Below are positions 22,704-32,600 of a stretch of 64,000 nt of DNA, piece after piece. The DNA lies in assembly GCA_910579105.1 (NCBI GenBank), contig CAJTRT010000004.1:1-64000 (forward strand), given 5' to 3'. Every line of letters begins with the position of its first letter. Position 1 is the stretch's first letter. A program made the translations under genes and the position numbers. Source of the DNA: an uncultured Muribaculaceae bacterium (GTDB lineage: Bacteria; Bacteroidota; Bacteroidia; Bacteroidales; Muribaculaceae). The notes under the pieces are model-generated. The model searched no databases. It was not told the DNA's origin and saw only the letters and a program-made list of their open reading frames with translations.

Positions 22704-25280
22704 TTATTTTATTTTCACCTTGATCTTCGCAAGATCTTTGTCGGCGCTCGACGGGCCGGTCATCAGCTCGTACTCGCCCGGCACGACGCGCATGCGGCGC
22801 TCCGCACCGTCCCAGTTCTCGAACGCCTCGCGGGGCATGGGAATCTCGACCGTCTTCTTCTCGCCGGGGAGGAGATCGACCCTCGCGTAGCCGCGGAGCG
22901 ACTTCGACGGGCCGGAAACGTCAGCAGGCCGGCGCATATAGAGCTGCACCACCTCGGTGCCGGCGCGCTTGCCGGTATTCCTGACCTCGACCTTCACCAC
23001 GCCGTCGCCGTACTTCGGTTTCCCGTAGCTGAAAGTGGTGTAGCTCAGCCCGTGGCCGAAGGGATAGAGCGGTTCGGTCGGGAGGTAGCGGTAGGTGCGC
23101 CCCGCCATATTGTAGTCATCGAACGGAGGAAGCTGCGAATCGTCGGTGTAGAAGGTCACCGGGAGCTTGCCCGAAGGATTGTAGTCGCCCATAAGCACCT
23201 CGGCAACCGCCTCTCCCCCCTGCTCGCCGGGGTACCACGCCTGTAAAATCGCGTCGCATATGTCATTTTCGGGAGTTAGAGCCACGGCGCTGCCGCTGCA
23301 ATTGACCAGCACCACCCGCTTCCCGGCGTCGCGCAGGGCGCGGATTATGTCGCGCTGCGCCTGGGGCAGCTCGATCGACGTGCGGTCGCCGTTGTCGAAT
23401 CCGGGAAGCTGTACCCGCGCCTGCTCGCGTTCCAGGGCCGGGGAGATACCCCCGACGAAAATCACCGTCCCGGCATCCTTGGCCCTTGCGACGATTTCAG
23501 GAACCGTCAGAGAGCGGGCGCGGCATATGTCGAAGTTCAGGGTCGCCCCCTCGTCGAGCTGCATGTAGTTTATCTCAATATCATAGGTCTTCCCCTTCTC
23601 GACTTTCAGTTTCGCGGTGCGGAAGTTCAACGCCTCGGCCTTCCAGCGGTTGTGGATGGTGTCGCCGTTGACGATTATGCGGAAACCGTCGTCGTTGTTG
23701 AAGAGGATGTCGAGTTCATCCGTCGCTGGAGCAGTGAAGGAACCGCGCATACGGGTCGTGAAGTTTTCAAGATTCACCCCGGGGGCGAAGGCCGTGTTGC
23801 CACCGTTATCGAGCGTCAGCGCCGAGGTGTAGTTGGCGCTGGCCGCGGGAACCCCCTCCATGCGGGTGTTGTTCCAGTAGTCGGCGCGCATGCCCGGACG
23901 CCCCTCCGCGTCGGTGAAGAGATCGAACACACTCTCCTTCTCGGTCAGGGAGGTGATGTCGCACGAGGGGAAGTACGGCATTTCAGGGAAACGGCGACGC
24001 ATGGCCTCCAGCACCGTCACCGTGTGGCCCGGCTGGCCGTAGTATATGCCCCACTGCATCGTGGAGTCGGCGGCGTTGGGGCCCATGAGCATCACGCGCC
24101 CCATTTCCTCCTTTTTCAGCGGGAGGATCCCGTTGTTTTTCAGCAACACCATCTGCTCGCGTGCCGCTTTCAGCGCCAGCGCCCTGTGCTCCGGGCTGTT
24201 TACCACCGACATAGGTACGCGGGTCCATTCCACCAGCGAGTCCGGGTCGAAATCGCCCAGGCGGAAACGCTCTGCCAGCAGGCGGCGCACGCTGGTGTCA
24301 ATCTCTGCCTCCGATATATCGCCGCGCCTCACTGCGGCGGGCAGTTTCCTGTAAATCTGGCCGCACTCCACGTCGGTGCCCGACCGAACGCCGAGAGCCG
24401 AAGCCCCCTCCGCGTCCTTCGCGACCCCGTGCCGCTTTGGCAGATAGAAATCGTTTATCGCGCCGCAGTCGCTCACCACCAGGCCGTCGTAACCCCACTG
24501 GTCGCGCAGAATCTGCTGCAACAGGGCGGTGGAACCGCAGCACGCCTCCCCTTCGAGGCGCTGGTAGGCGCACATCACCTGCCGCACGCCAGCATCCTGT
24601 ACCAGGCGCTTGAACGCCGGCAGATAGCTCTCCCAGAGGTCGCGCTCGGGGAGCATGGCCACGTTCATGCGGTGGCGCTCCTTCTCCGGGCCGCTGTGCA
24701 CGGCGAAATGCTTGGCGCACGCCAGGAGCTTGTTGTAGCGCGAGGCGGTGTCCGCCTGCAAGGCGCGCACCACCAGCGAGCCCATCCTGCCGTTCATATA
24801 CGGGTCCTCGCCGTAGCTCTCCTGTCCCCGGCCCCACCGCGGGTCGCGGAAGATATTCACCGTCGGGGTCCAGTAGGCCAGTCCCTTGTACTTGCCGACC
24901 TTCCCCTCGCTCCGCGCCAGGGTGTTCTTGGCGCGCGCCTCGTCGCTGACGGCCGTGAACACCTCGGCGATCAGGCTGTCGTCGAACGATGCGGCAAGCC
25001 CTATGCACGAGGGGAACACCGTGGCCAGCCCATTGCGTCCCACGCCGTGAAGCCCCTCGCTCCACCACTCGAACGCAGGAACGCCGAGCCGCTCTATGGC
25101 CGGGGAACCGTTCATCATCAGCCTGGTCTTTTCCTCCAGGGTAAGCCGCGAGCAGAGGTCGGCGGCGCGCTCCTCCGGGGTCAGGTTAGGATTGTTGAAA
25201 GGGTAACGCTGAGCGTCGGCACCCGCGGCCCCCATGGCCGGGAGTATGACGAGAAGCAAAAGCGCTAAGCGAAGCATCAT
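22704..25280 (-). CDS. Secreted GH3 beta-glycosidase with PA14 domain (probable beta-xylosidase/glucosidase)
   Basis: Releases terminal beta-linked sugars from oligosaccharides in the periplasm. It has 858 residues: a signal peptide, a GH3 N-terminal barrel (about 35-340) with W-W-S-E-G-L-H-G-V and G-R-G-Q-E-S-Y-G-E-D-P, nucleophile Asp271 in V-V-S-D-C-G-A-I, and a GH3 C-terminal domain interrupted by a PA14 domain at about 460-590. The end is Fn3-like. The E-W-W-S-E-G-L-H-G-V context is frequent in beta-xylosidases; with the xylose genes nearby I favour a beta-xylosidase, but a glucosidase remains possible. The 5' leader seems to contain a REPIN. Confidence 0.87.
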   Translation of the reverse strand: MMLRLALLLLVILPAMGAAGADAQRYPFNNPNLTPEERAADLCSRLTLEEKTRLMMNGSPAIERLGVPAFEWWSEGLHGVGRNGLATVFPSCIGLAASFDDSLIAEVFTAVSDEARAKNTLARSEGKVGKYKGLAYWTPTVNIFRDPRWGRGQESYGEDPYMNGRMGSLVVRALQADTASRYNKLLACAKHFAVHSGPEKERHRMNVAMLPERDLWESYLPAFKRLVQDAGVRQVMCAYQRLEGEACCGSTALLQQILRDQWGYDGLVVSDCGAINDFYLPKRHGVAKDAEGASALGVRSGTDVECGQIYRKLPAAVRRGDISEAEIDTSVRRLLAERFRLGDFDPDSLVEWTRVPMSVVNSPEHRALALKAAREQMVLLKNNGILPLKKEEMGRVMLMGPNAADSTMQWGIYYGQPGHTVTVLEAMRRRFPEMPYFPSCDITSLTEKESVFDLFTDAEGRPGMRADYWNNTRMEGVPAASANYTSALTLDNGGNTAFAPGVNLENFTTRMRGSFTAPATDELDILFNNDDGFRIIVNGDTIHNRWKAEALNFRTAKLKVEKGKTYDIEINYMQLDEGATLNFDICRARSLTVPEIVARAKDAGTVIFVGGISPALEREQARVQLPGFDNGDRTSIELPQAQRDIIRALRDAGKRVVLVNCSGSAVALTPENDICDAILQAWYPGEQGGEAVAEVLMGDYNPSGKLPVTFYTDDSQLPPFDDYNMAGRTYRYLPTEPLYPFGHGLSYTTFSYGKPKYGDGVVKVEVRNTGKRAGTEVVQLYMRRPADVSGPSKSLRGYARVDLLPGEKKTVEIPMPREAFENWDGAERRMRVVPGEYELMTGPSSADKDLAKIKVKIK

Positions 25281-25328
25281 AGGATATGGGATATTGGTAT
25301 TGTAAGGTATTGCTTATGTAGGCTTATT

Positions 25329-25409
25329 ATACGCGGCACGCCGCGTCCGTACAACCGCCTACACCCGGATGGCCTACACCGGGGTGTAGGGACGCGGCGT
25401 GCCGCGTAT
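25329..25409. repeat. REPIN-like inverted repeat pair, family A, heads inward
   Basis: Two 24-bp arms in inverse orientation. The right arm (25386-25409) begins GTAGGGACGCGGCGTGCCGC. The left arm (25329-25352) is its reverse complement with one change. Each arm is itself a hairpin, ACGCGGC-GT-GCCGCGT, with a GTAG head as in REP sequences mobilised by RAYT transposases. Here the heads face each other, unlike the other pairs in this window. It lies between the GH3 start and its candidate promoter. Confidence 0.8.
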
Positions 25410-25425
25410 CATTCGGGATTCACCG

Positions 25426-25433
25426 CAAAATTA
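25426..25433 (-). promoter_or_regulatory. Candidate -7 box for the GH3 gene
   Basis: On the minus strand this reads TAATTTTG, a perfect TAnnTTTG. It lies 146 bp from the GH3 start with the REPIN between them. No good -33 element was found. The rest of 25281-25602 holds only the REPIN and the terminator of the next gene. Confidence 0.45.
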
Positions 25434-25498
25434 AGGGAAAACAAAGGCCCCGGCGGGTAATTATTGCCGCAAATGGCGCAAAAAGAGGATGGGCGCGA

Positions 25499-25535
25499 AA
25501 AGAGGAGCCGCGGCCCATCGCGGGTCGCGGCTCCT
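25499..25535 (-). terminator. Terminator of the secreted binding-type protein gene
   Basis: A 10-bp stem, AGGAGCCGCG (25503-25512) with its complement at 25526-25535. On the minus strand CTTTTCGCG follows. Confidence 0.6.
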
Positions 25536-25602
25536 GTTGTTTGTGAATCAAAGGTTGTATCTTTTCAGCGGGGACGCGCCCCGCCGGGAATATGGTTCGG
25601 AT

Positions 25603-27105
25603 TTACTTGTTGTAGACCTTCTTGCCGTCAACGATGATCAGGCCCTTGGTGGTCGCGGGAACCTCGATGCCCTGCAGGTTGTAGGCGCGGACTGCCTTGT
25701 CGGCGTCAACGGCTACCTCCTCGATGGCGGCCTCAGAGCCGTAGTTGTCGCCGATGCCGAACTTCATGTCGAGGATGTTCATGGTGTACTTGTTGGCAAC
25801 CGGCTCCTTGAAGTCGATGTGGAGGATCTTGTGGCCCTTGGTCAGGTTGATGTTCTCCAGCTTCTGTTCCTTGAAGAAGAACCAATTGTAGGTGACAGCC
25901 TCGGGTGTGAAAGTGTCCTCCCATACGGGCATCGCAGTCGCGGGGTCTTCCTCATAGGCGGCCTTGTCGAAAATCGAGAACGCCAGGCTGGGGGTCTCGC
26001 CGTTCTTGGCTTCCTTCCAGGACCAGTGGAACACGAAGTTGTAGACGCCTTCCTCGGTCACGTTGATGTCGAACTCTTCTTTCTGGTTGTTGCGGTAGTC
26101 GCCGAGCCAGGGCACAGTGCCGGGAGCACCCGGGTGGGGGATGTCATATTTATCTTTTTCGGCGATGTCATCATTCGCTTTTTCGGGGTTGTAGAACTTG
26201 ATCTGATGGGAGTCATACTGCACCTTGCCCTGGCCAACGAGGCGGGTGTTCTCGAACTGCACATAGCCGGGAACGTCGCTCCACATCTGCACTTCCTCGA
26301 AGTTTGCGACCAGGTCGATGTCCTCCTCGATGACGAAGGTGTAGGGGTTAGTGGTGAAGGGGTCGTCGATGCCGTTGTCCCAGCCAACGAACTTGTAGCC
26401 GGTGTTGGCGATAGCCTGTGCCTTTACCTCGGTGCCGGAGATGAACTTGTTGCGCGAGGGAGTGATTGTGATCGAGCCACCTTCGGCGGGCTCGCAGTAG
26501 GTCATCAGGTTCACTTCCTGGATCTCCTCGCGGGCCTCGAACTCGACGCGGCACATACGGAAGGAGGGCTTCAGCGGGTCTTCCTGCTGGAACTCCACCT
26601 TGAAGATGTATTCGCCTGCGGGAATCGGGGTTTCAACGTAAACCTCGGTGGGAGCGAATGCGTAGGAAGCGGTCTGCACGGCAGCGGCGTCGTAGCGCTT
26701 CTCCCACACGGGGTTCTTGGTGGCCTTGTCGAGCAGCTTGAATGTGCCCCACGCGCCGGGAGCGTCGTTCTTGCTGGAATACTGGAAGCGGATGACGTAG
26801 CAGCTCTCTGTCTCGCTCTTCACAAACCAGGAAGCGGCCTCGCCGTCGTGGGTGTTATTGACGTAAACCTCATCGGGGGCGGCCACTTTCTTGCCGTTCT
26901 CGTCGAGGTAGGACATCTTCTCGTGCTTGGTGAAGTGCTCGATGGGATTGCCGTTATCATCCACTTCGAGAACAGCGTCGAACTTTACGTCCTCAGCCGA
27001 AATTCTGAGGGTGGTGCCGGGGGCGGTGGGGATGTTCTGCACTGTCTGGGCGCTCGCGAAAGCGAAAGCCAGCAGGGCGGAACCAAGGAGTAACTGTTTT
27101 TTCAT
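25603..27105 (-). CDS. Secreted non-catalytic protein with InlB-type repeat and carbohydrate-binding-like modules
   Basis: I recognise no enzyme. The protein has 500 residues and a clear signal peptide (M-K-K-Q-L-L-L-G with A-S-A-Q). Two similar beta-sandwich-like modules (about 50-190 and 285-455) flank an InlB-type bacterial repeat (about 195-275: G-G-S-I-T-I-T-P ... Y-K-F-V-G-W-D-N-G). The modules share sequence features with those of the two large pectin methylesterases encoded further upstream: A-G-x-Y followed by F-x-W, then G-K-K or G-H-K before I-x-F. The tail R-A-Y-N-L-Q-G-I-E-V ... G-K-K-V-Y-N-K resembles a secretion/sorting tail. Likely role: surface or secreted glycan binding for the pectin system. 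That is inference. Confidence 0.7.
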   Translation of the reverse strand: MKKQLLLGSALLAFAFASAQTVQNIPTAPGTTLRISAEDVKFDAVLEVDDNGNPIEHFTKHEKMSYLDENGKKVAAPDEVYVNNTHDGEAASWFVKSETESCYVIRFQYSSKNDAPGAWGTFKLLDKATKNPVWEKRYDAAAVQTASYAFAPTEVYVETPIPAGEYIFKVEFQQEDPLKPSFRMCRVEFEAREEIQEVNLMTYCEPAEGGSITITPSRNKFISGTEVKAQAIANTGYKFVGWDNGIDDPFTTNPYTFVIEEDIDLVANFEEVQMWSDVPGYVQFENTRLVGQGKVQYDSHQIKFYNPEKANDDIAEKDKYDIPHPGAPGTVPWLGDYRNNQKEEFDINVTEEGVYNFVFHWSWKEAKNGETPSLAFSIFDKAAYEEDPATAMPVWEDTFTPEAVTYNWFFFKEQKLENINLTKGHKILHIDFKEPVANKYTMNILDMKFGIGDNYGSEAAIEEVAVDADKAVRAYNLQGIEVPATTKGLIIVDGKKVYNK

Positions 27106-27312
27106 GTCAGTCAGGTTGGTTTGTTGGTATTAGTTTTTTTGTTTATTGTGCTTTTACGACGCGGGCGGCTGCGCACCCGCGTGATTGGTGCGGTAAAGTT
27201 ACAACCGCCGCGTAGGTTCGCGGGGGAAAAATCGTCACTAAGGGTGTAAAATCTCCCCGAGCGACGATTTTTCATTCACAAAACCTAATAATCTTCTTTT
27301 CAACGGGGCGCG
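27106..27312. other. Spacer with CGCGGG hairpin and candidate minus-strand -7 box
   Basis: On the minus strand TAACTTTA (27194-27201) is one base from TAnnTTTG. A CGCGGG/CCCGCG hairpin at about 27160-27181 lies between it and the next start. Both would be in the leader of the downstream secreted protein gene. Weak evidence. Confidence 0.3.
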
Positions 27313-29397
27313 TCACCTGACGAGCACCTTCTTCCCGGCGCGGATGTAGATTCCGGGGGTTGAGGGGTTCGGAGCCACGCGGATTCCCTGGAGATTGTAC
27401 CACGCGTCGGCGTCACTCTCCGCGGCATCCGCGGCAAGCTCCCCCACCCCGGCGGCCTCGTCGGTATAGAGGGTAATCTTGGCGGCGGCTACGTTCCCCT
27501 TCCAGGTGAACGTCATCTGGTTCTTTATCGGCCGCGGGAACACCACCTCGAACGAGGAGGTCTCGGTGGCCGACTTCGGCAGGGTGTACTTGCCCTGCTC
27601 GTACTCCTCGCCGTTAAGCTCCACGAGCGACGCGTCGGAGTAGCTCGCGGTGGTACGGTGGCCGCGCCCCTCGAACTTTACTTTCGTTATGGCGGCGCCG
27701 CGGGGGAGCCACAGCGTGTGCTGGCGGTTGACCGGCATCTGGAACAGGCCGTTATCATTGCAGTCGGTGTATGTGCCGCCGGAAATCCACATCAGGCCGT
27801 CGGCAAAGTACCATCCCGCGCGGTCCTTGGTGTTGGTCGACACCTCGAACGTCTCGGGAAGCTCGTAGGTCGAGCGGTATCCCTCTGTCCAGCCATCAGC
27901 CTCCTGTGCGGCGGTCATATCCTCGACCAGCTCGGCCAGGTACATCTCGAGCATCGTGTAGCCCGATTCGTGGCATTTGTTGCGGTCGGCGGCGTCGTTC
28001 GGGTCGAGTTCGTTGGCAATCTCCCATTCGTCCGGCATGCCGTCCTTGTCGGTGTCGAGCGGCGCGGCGGTGGATTTCAGCTCGGGCCATGCCGACCAGT
28101 CGGCGGGAGCGTCCTTGGGCTTGTTGTCGTCCTGCGAGTTAATCAGCCCCTTGGAAAGGTTCCTGCCGGTGGAGGTGGCGGTGCCGTTGAGGGTGTCGTC
28201 GATCATCTGTTGGTCAACCCAGTCGTACGACAGCGAGCATCCGGCATAGGTGGTCACCAGCTCGTAGGCCTTTTCGGCGGTGTGGGTGGTGGTGGCGGGG
28301 AAAGGAACAGGCTCCGAGCGCTTGATCTTGGCCTCGGTCTCCTCGTTCCAGGTGCCGTCGGTCGCGGCGGCCGACGTGTCAATCTGGTTCAGGAAGCCCA
28401 TGTTCCAGTTGTCTTTGGTCACGTCGGAATATTTCGAGTTGACGTTCCCCTCGACCAGGTATGTGCCCCAGAGATGCAGCGCCGGGGAATAGGCCGGGTA
28501 GGTCGTGCAGTATTTGTTGGTGCGGATGCCAACTCCGGCGATGCGCTTCCCTTTCTTGTCGGTAGGGGTGGCCGGGCCCGGTTTGTAGTAGTTGTTGATG
28601 ATGTTGACGTTCATCCCCTCTCCTCCGTAGCAGCCGTTGCCGCCGAAGTTGTAGATGACGTTGTTGCGCATGTCCATGCGCTCGTCGAGCTGCGTCGACA
28701 CGCGCGGACCCAGGCGCGGGGTGCGCGACCCGTGGTGCGCCACCAGGTTGTGGTGGAACGATGCGCCGCTGCCGCCCCAGTTGCCGCCGTAGCCGTGCGC
28801 CCCCTTGGAGTGGCCGGAGTTCACAAGGCTCTGCGACACGATGCTCCATTGCAGGGTCGAGTTCTGGTTGCCGAGAATCGAGCAGCACTCGTCGATGCTC
28901 CACGACACGGAGCAGTGGTCGACCATGACGTTGCGCTCGTCCATAGCCGTAAGGCAGTCCCAGCCGTCAGCACCCCCCTGCAAGACATTCTTGTTGCCCA
29001 GGCGGAAACGCACGAAGCGCACAATGGTGTTCGAGCCGAGGGTCACGGGGTAGTCGGCTATGCAGATGCCGTCGCCCGGGGCTGTTTGGCCGGCTATGGT
29101 GGTGTATTCGGGAATCTTCAGACCCGATTCCAGGTGGATTGTGCCGGAGACGTCGAAGACAATCGTGCGGGGTCCCGACTTCGACAGCGCGTCGCGCAGG
29201 GTGCCCGTGCCGCTGTCATTAAGGCTGGTCACATGGTAGACGTTTCCGCCGCGGCCGCCGGCCACATAACGGCCGAAACCTTCCGCTCCGGGGAACGCCG
29301 GGAGCCTTTCAAGCTCGAGCGCCGAAGCCGTGGCAGCGCCCAAAACGGCGGCACCAAAAACAGCCGCGGTCTGGAATATTTTTGAATCGAACTTCAT
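27313..29397 (-). CDS. Secreted PL1 pectate lyase
   Basis: Cuts de-esterified homogalacturonan by beta-elimination, leaving unsaturated ends. It has 694 residues with a signal peptide ending near A-S-A-L. The PL1 parallel beta-helix occupies about 35-360: F-P-G-A-E-G-F-G-R-Y-V, G-G-R-G-G, T-I-A-G-Q-T-A-P-G-D-G, V-D-H-C-S-V-S-W-S-I-D and N-N-V-I-Y-N-F. A calcium loop of thrombospondin-3 type, D-T-D-K-D-G-M-P-D-E-W, lies near 450. A beta-sandwich-like region (about 500-650) and the tail W-Y-N-L-Q-G-I-R-V ... G-K-K-V-L-V-R follow. I start at ATG 29397; an upstream frame runs through a dispersed repeat and lacks a signal peptide. Confidence 0.9.
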   Translation of the reverse strand: MKFDSKIFQTAAVFGAAVLGAATASALELERLPAFPGAEGFGRYVAGGRGGNVYHVTSLNDSGTGTLRDALSKSGPRTIVFDVSGTIHLESGLKIPEYTTIAGQTAPGDGICIADYPVTLGSNTIVRFVRFRLGNKNVLQGGADGWDCLTAMDERNVMVDHCSVSWSIDECCSILGNQNSTLQWSIVSQSLVNSGHSKGAHGYGGNWGGSGASFHHNLVAHHGSRTPRLGPRVSTQLDERMDMRNNVIYNFGGNGCYGGEGMNVNIINNYYKPGPATPTDKKGKRIAGVGIRTNKYCTTYPAYSPALHLWGTYLVEGNVNSKYSDVTKDNWNMGFLNQIDTSAAATDGTWNEETEAKIKRSEPVPFPATTTHTAEKAYELVTTYAGCSLSYDWVDQQMIDDTLNGTATSTGRNLSKGLINSQDDNKPKDAPADWSAWPELKSTAAPLDTDKDGMPDEWEIANELDPNDAADRNKCHESGYTMLEMYLAELVEDMTAAQEADGWTEGYRSTYELPETFEVSTNTKDRAGWYFADGLMWISGGTYTDCNDNGLFQMPVNRQHTLWLPRGAAITKVKFEGRGHRTTASYSDASLVELNGEEYEQGKYTLPKSATETSSFEVVFPRPIKNQMTFTWKGNVAAAKITLYTDEAAGVGELAADAAESDADAWYNLQGIRVAPNPSTPGIYIRAGKKVLVR

Positions 29398-29515
29398 GGT
29401 AAGGGTTTGGTTTACCGCGAAACTACCGCCTTTTTCCCGAACAAGGGTGTAAAATCTGACGAAAATTGGCATCCCCCATGTGTTAAATCGCCCCCGGCGC
29501 ACCAGATTGCCCCAC

Positions 29516-29552
29516 GCTGTCGGGTGGAGCGAGCCGCAGGCGAGCGGCCTCC
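29516..29552 (+). repeat. Dispersed GC-rich repeat, family C, copy 2
   Basis: Starts GCTGTCGGGTGGAGCGAGCC and differs from the copy at 18009 at only a few positions. It lies between the PL1 gene and the terminator of the large CE8 gene. Confidence 0.7.
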
Positions 29553-29572
29553 CCGTCCACCCATCCGGCGAC

Positions 29573-29612
29573 AAAAAAACGCCGGGGCGCCGCGTGAAAG
29601 CGGCACCCCGGC
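29573..29612 (-). terminator. Terminator of the first large CE8 gene
   Basis: A 13-bp GC stem (29581-29593 with 29600-29612, one mismatch), loop GTGAAA. On the minus strand it is followed by seven T. Confidence 0.85.
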
Positions 29613-29645
29613 GGGGAGGTTGGCATGGGCATTGCCGCCTTTCGC

Positions 29646-32600
29646 TTATTCGGCGAGGATCTTGGAGACGGAACGGGTGCCGTCGGCCTTGACAGCCACG
29701 CGGACAACCGCGCCGCGGTAACCCTCGGCGACGGGCTGCCCCTGGAGGTTATAGTATTCAACCCTGACGGCCTCCTCGGCGCCGACAGTGCCGATGCCAG
29801 TGGTCTGGCCCGGCTCCATGGCGAACGAATGGGCACTCATGGTGCCGTTGGGAGCCATCGCGCGGACCGTGTAGGAGAAATCTTCTCCGGCGCGTGCGGC
29901 GGCCTTGCGGTAGCCGGTGCCGGTCAGCAGGTCGAAGCGGTCGCAGTCGCCGGAAGCGTAGCCGATGTAAGCCCCCTTGTTGTAGAGCAGGTAGCCGGCG
30001 GCGCCAGCGACGGGAGTCCAGTGGATGTATTTCGAGCCGTCCTCATCCTTGTACTCCACACCTTCGGGAGCCTGGATGTCGAGAGCCAGCTCTTCGGTGG
30101 CCAGCCAGGAGTCGTCGCCGCCAAGCACGTTCTCGACGGTGAACACGGCGGCCTCCTCATCAGTCAGCACCGGGGTGTACTTGTTGATAGAGGTCGATGA
30201 ATTGCCGCGGCCGCCCAGGTCAACGACATTGCCGGAAGCGTCCATCGAATTGTACTCGTAGAAGTGGGTGACGAGGGCGCCCATACCTTCCCAGCCTCCA
30301 CCCGCGGGCTGCGCGTCCATGGTGGTGTTGAGATAGTAGGCGCGCGGCTCGTTCTGCCAGGGGCGGCCCAGATAGTAGGAATAGCCGTTGCTCTTGATCG
30401 AGCAGTTCTGGAACACATAGCCCCATTTCTGAGCGGCGCTCGTGTGGGGGGCGCAGACCTTCGAGCCGTCGGCCTCGATGACAAACACGCAGTGGTCGAA
30501 ATAGTGGTTGCCACCGCCGCAGATGAAGTCAACCGTGCCGCGGATATCGCAGTCCTTGTAATAGCCCTGCTCGCCGGTGACATAGGTATCCTGGTAGCCA
30601 AGCAGCAGCATGTTCACCATCACGTCGCGGTTGCCGCCGGTGAGGGCTACAGCCTGCCCGGCGCTGATGCCGGCGTCGTTCCTGATCGTGAAGTTTTCAA
30701 GATAGATGTTGGCGGAGTAGCGGATCGAGAACACGGGATAGGAAATCCCCTTGACATTGCCGTGCACCACCACGCCGTCGCGGCTCTCGCCGACAACCGA
30801 CACGTTGTATGCCTTGTTGATGTGGAGCAGGGGGGCGTTCTCGCCGCTGCCGAGGTCGTAGTCTCCGTTGTTTAGGAAGATGACGTGGCGCGGAGCGTCG
30901 GCGGTCCTGTTGGTCTCCATGACAGAAGCCACGGCGGCTTTAAGCTCGTCGACGGTCGAGACATAGGTCACGGCCTCCACGGGGGCGACGGTCGTCGGCT
31001 GTTCGGCCACGGCCACGGTGTAGGTGATAGCCTCCGAGTTGGTGTTGCCGTCAACGTCGACAGCGGCGCCGGCGGGGATAGTCAGGGTCGTCTCCTGGCC
31101 CCAGGCGAGATCCCAGAGGGAGAATTTCAGGGCGGTTGTGCCGCCGTCGGCCTTGACGCTCTTGCCATCGTACTCGGCGACGCAGTCCTTCATCTGGCGG
31201 CCGAAGTCGAGGGTCACGACGCAGTGGTTCTTGGTGTCGACCTGCGTGTTGGAGCCGCTCTGGACTGTCGGCTCCCCTTGCAGCCTCTGCTCCTCGACAA
31301 CGAACTCGAACCAGGCCATTGGCTGGCCCTGGCAGTCGAAGCTGATTTCGACGGGAGTGCCGGCCTGGTGGTTCTCGAAGTTCACGACGAGGTCATAGGC
31401 GTTGGCGTCGCCGATGATGAACTCACTGTTGGTGGGCAGATAGACCACAGCGTCGCCGGAAACCACGGAACGCACCTTGGAAACATGGTCGTAGTTCTCT
31501 TTCAGGCTCTTGAACACCATCTGCTTGACAACGATGTTGGCGGGAACCTCCCAGGTGACGCCGCTACGGTTCAGATTGAACCACGAGCCGTAGCCGTCGT
31601 TGCAGTTAAGGATGGTGTACATCCCGTTGGACCATGACGACTCCCCTTTGAAAGCCGCGTCATATTTGATAGTGACCACCTTGTCGGCCTCGGCGGCGGT
31701 GTAGAGGTGGATTCCATCGACGGTGAGGGTGAAGGTCTTCTCGTCGTCGCCCGACTTCCCTACGAAGGTGGCGACCCCGTCGGCGGTAGCGGTAACCTCG
31801 GCTGTCGAGCCGTCAACGAACACGGCCTTTACCGCGGGGAGGGCGGTGTAGATGTTGCCCGAAAGTGTGGCGGCGCCCTCGGCGTTGAGAGCCTCGACCA
31901 CCGCGGCGTCAACGGCGTTGCCGTCGACTGTCAGCGAGGCCACGCGGGCGTCGGAAAGGCGGAACACGCGCACGGCGTACTCCGTCTGGGCTGCTACGGC
32001 GTTATCGGCGGCCGCGAGGGTGATGATGATATCGGTGCCCTCGCCGGGAGCGGGAGCGGGAATGGTGATTTTGCCATCGACAACCTCGACGGCGTTCTCA
32101 CCCACCTTGGCGGAGACAGCGCCGTTCTCGGCGGCGACATTCAGCGTGACGGTCTCCCCGGCGAACGCCTTGGGGAGGTTGAAGTTCCAGTCGTAACCTT
32201 CGGCGGAGCTTTCGAGAGCGCCTTCAAGGGTAACGCCCGAAATCCTGGCGAACTCGTCGGCCACCTTGGTCACCACGGGGGCGTAGAAATTGGCGCAGAA
32301 CGAACCGGCGACATTCTGGAACGACACCTTGAACGATTTTTTGCCGGTAGCTACCTTGCCGGCGAGGATTATGTCGGCCTTACCCTGGGCAGCGACATGG
32401 TGGACAGCTTCGGCCTCGACTTTCTTCGTGGCCTCGTCGGTCAGCTCTATTTTCAGGTCACCCTCGCCGTAATAGGCGTAGAAATCAATGTTGGCCGAGT
32501 ACACGCCGGCCTCGGTGCCGTAAACCTTGGCGGTGGCCGACGCACCGTTCGAGGCGTAGCCGAAGTTCGGGTTGGCCGAACCGGCGTTCTCTATGCGCAG

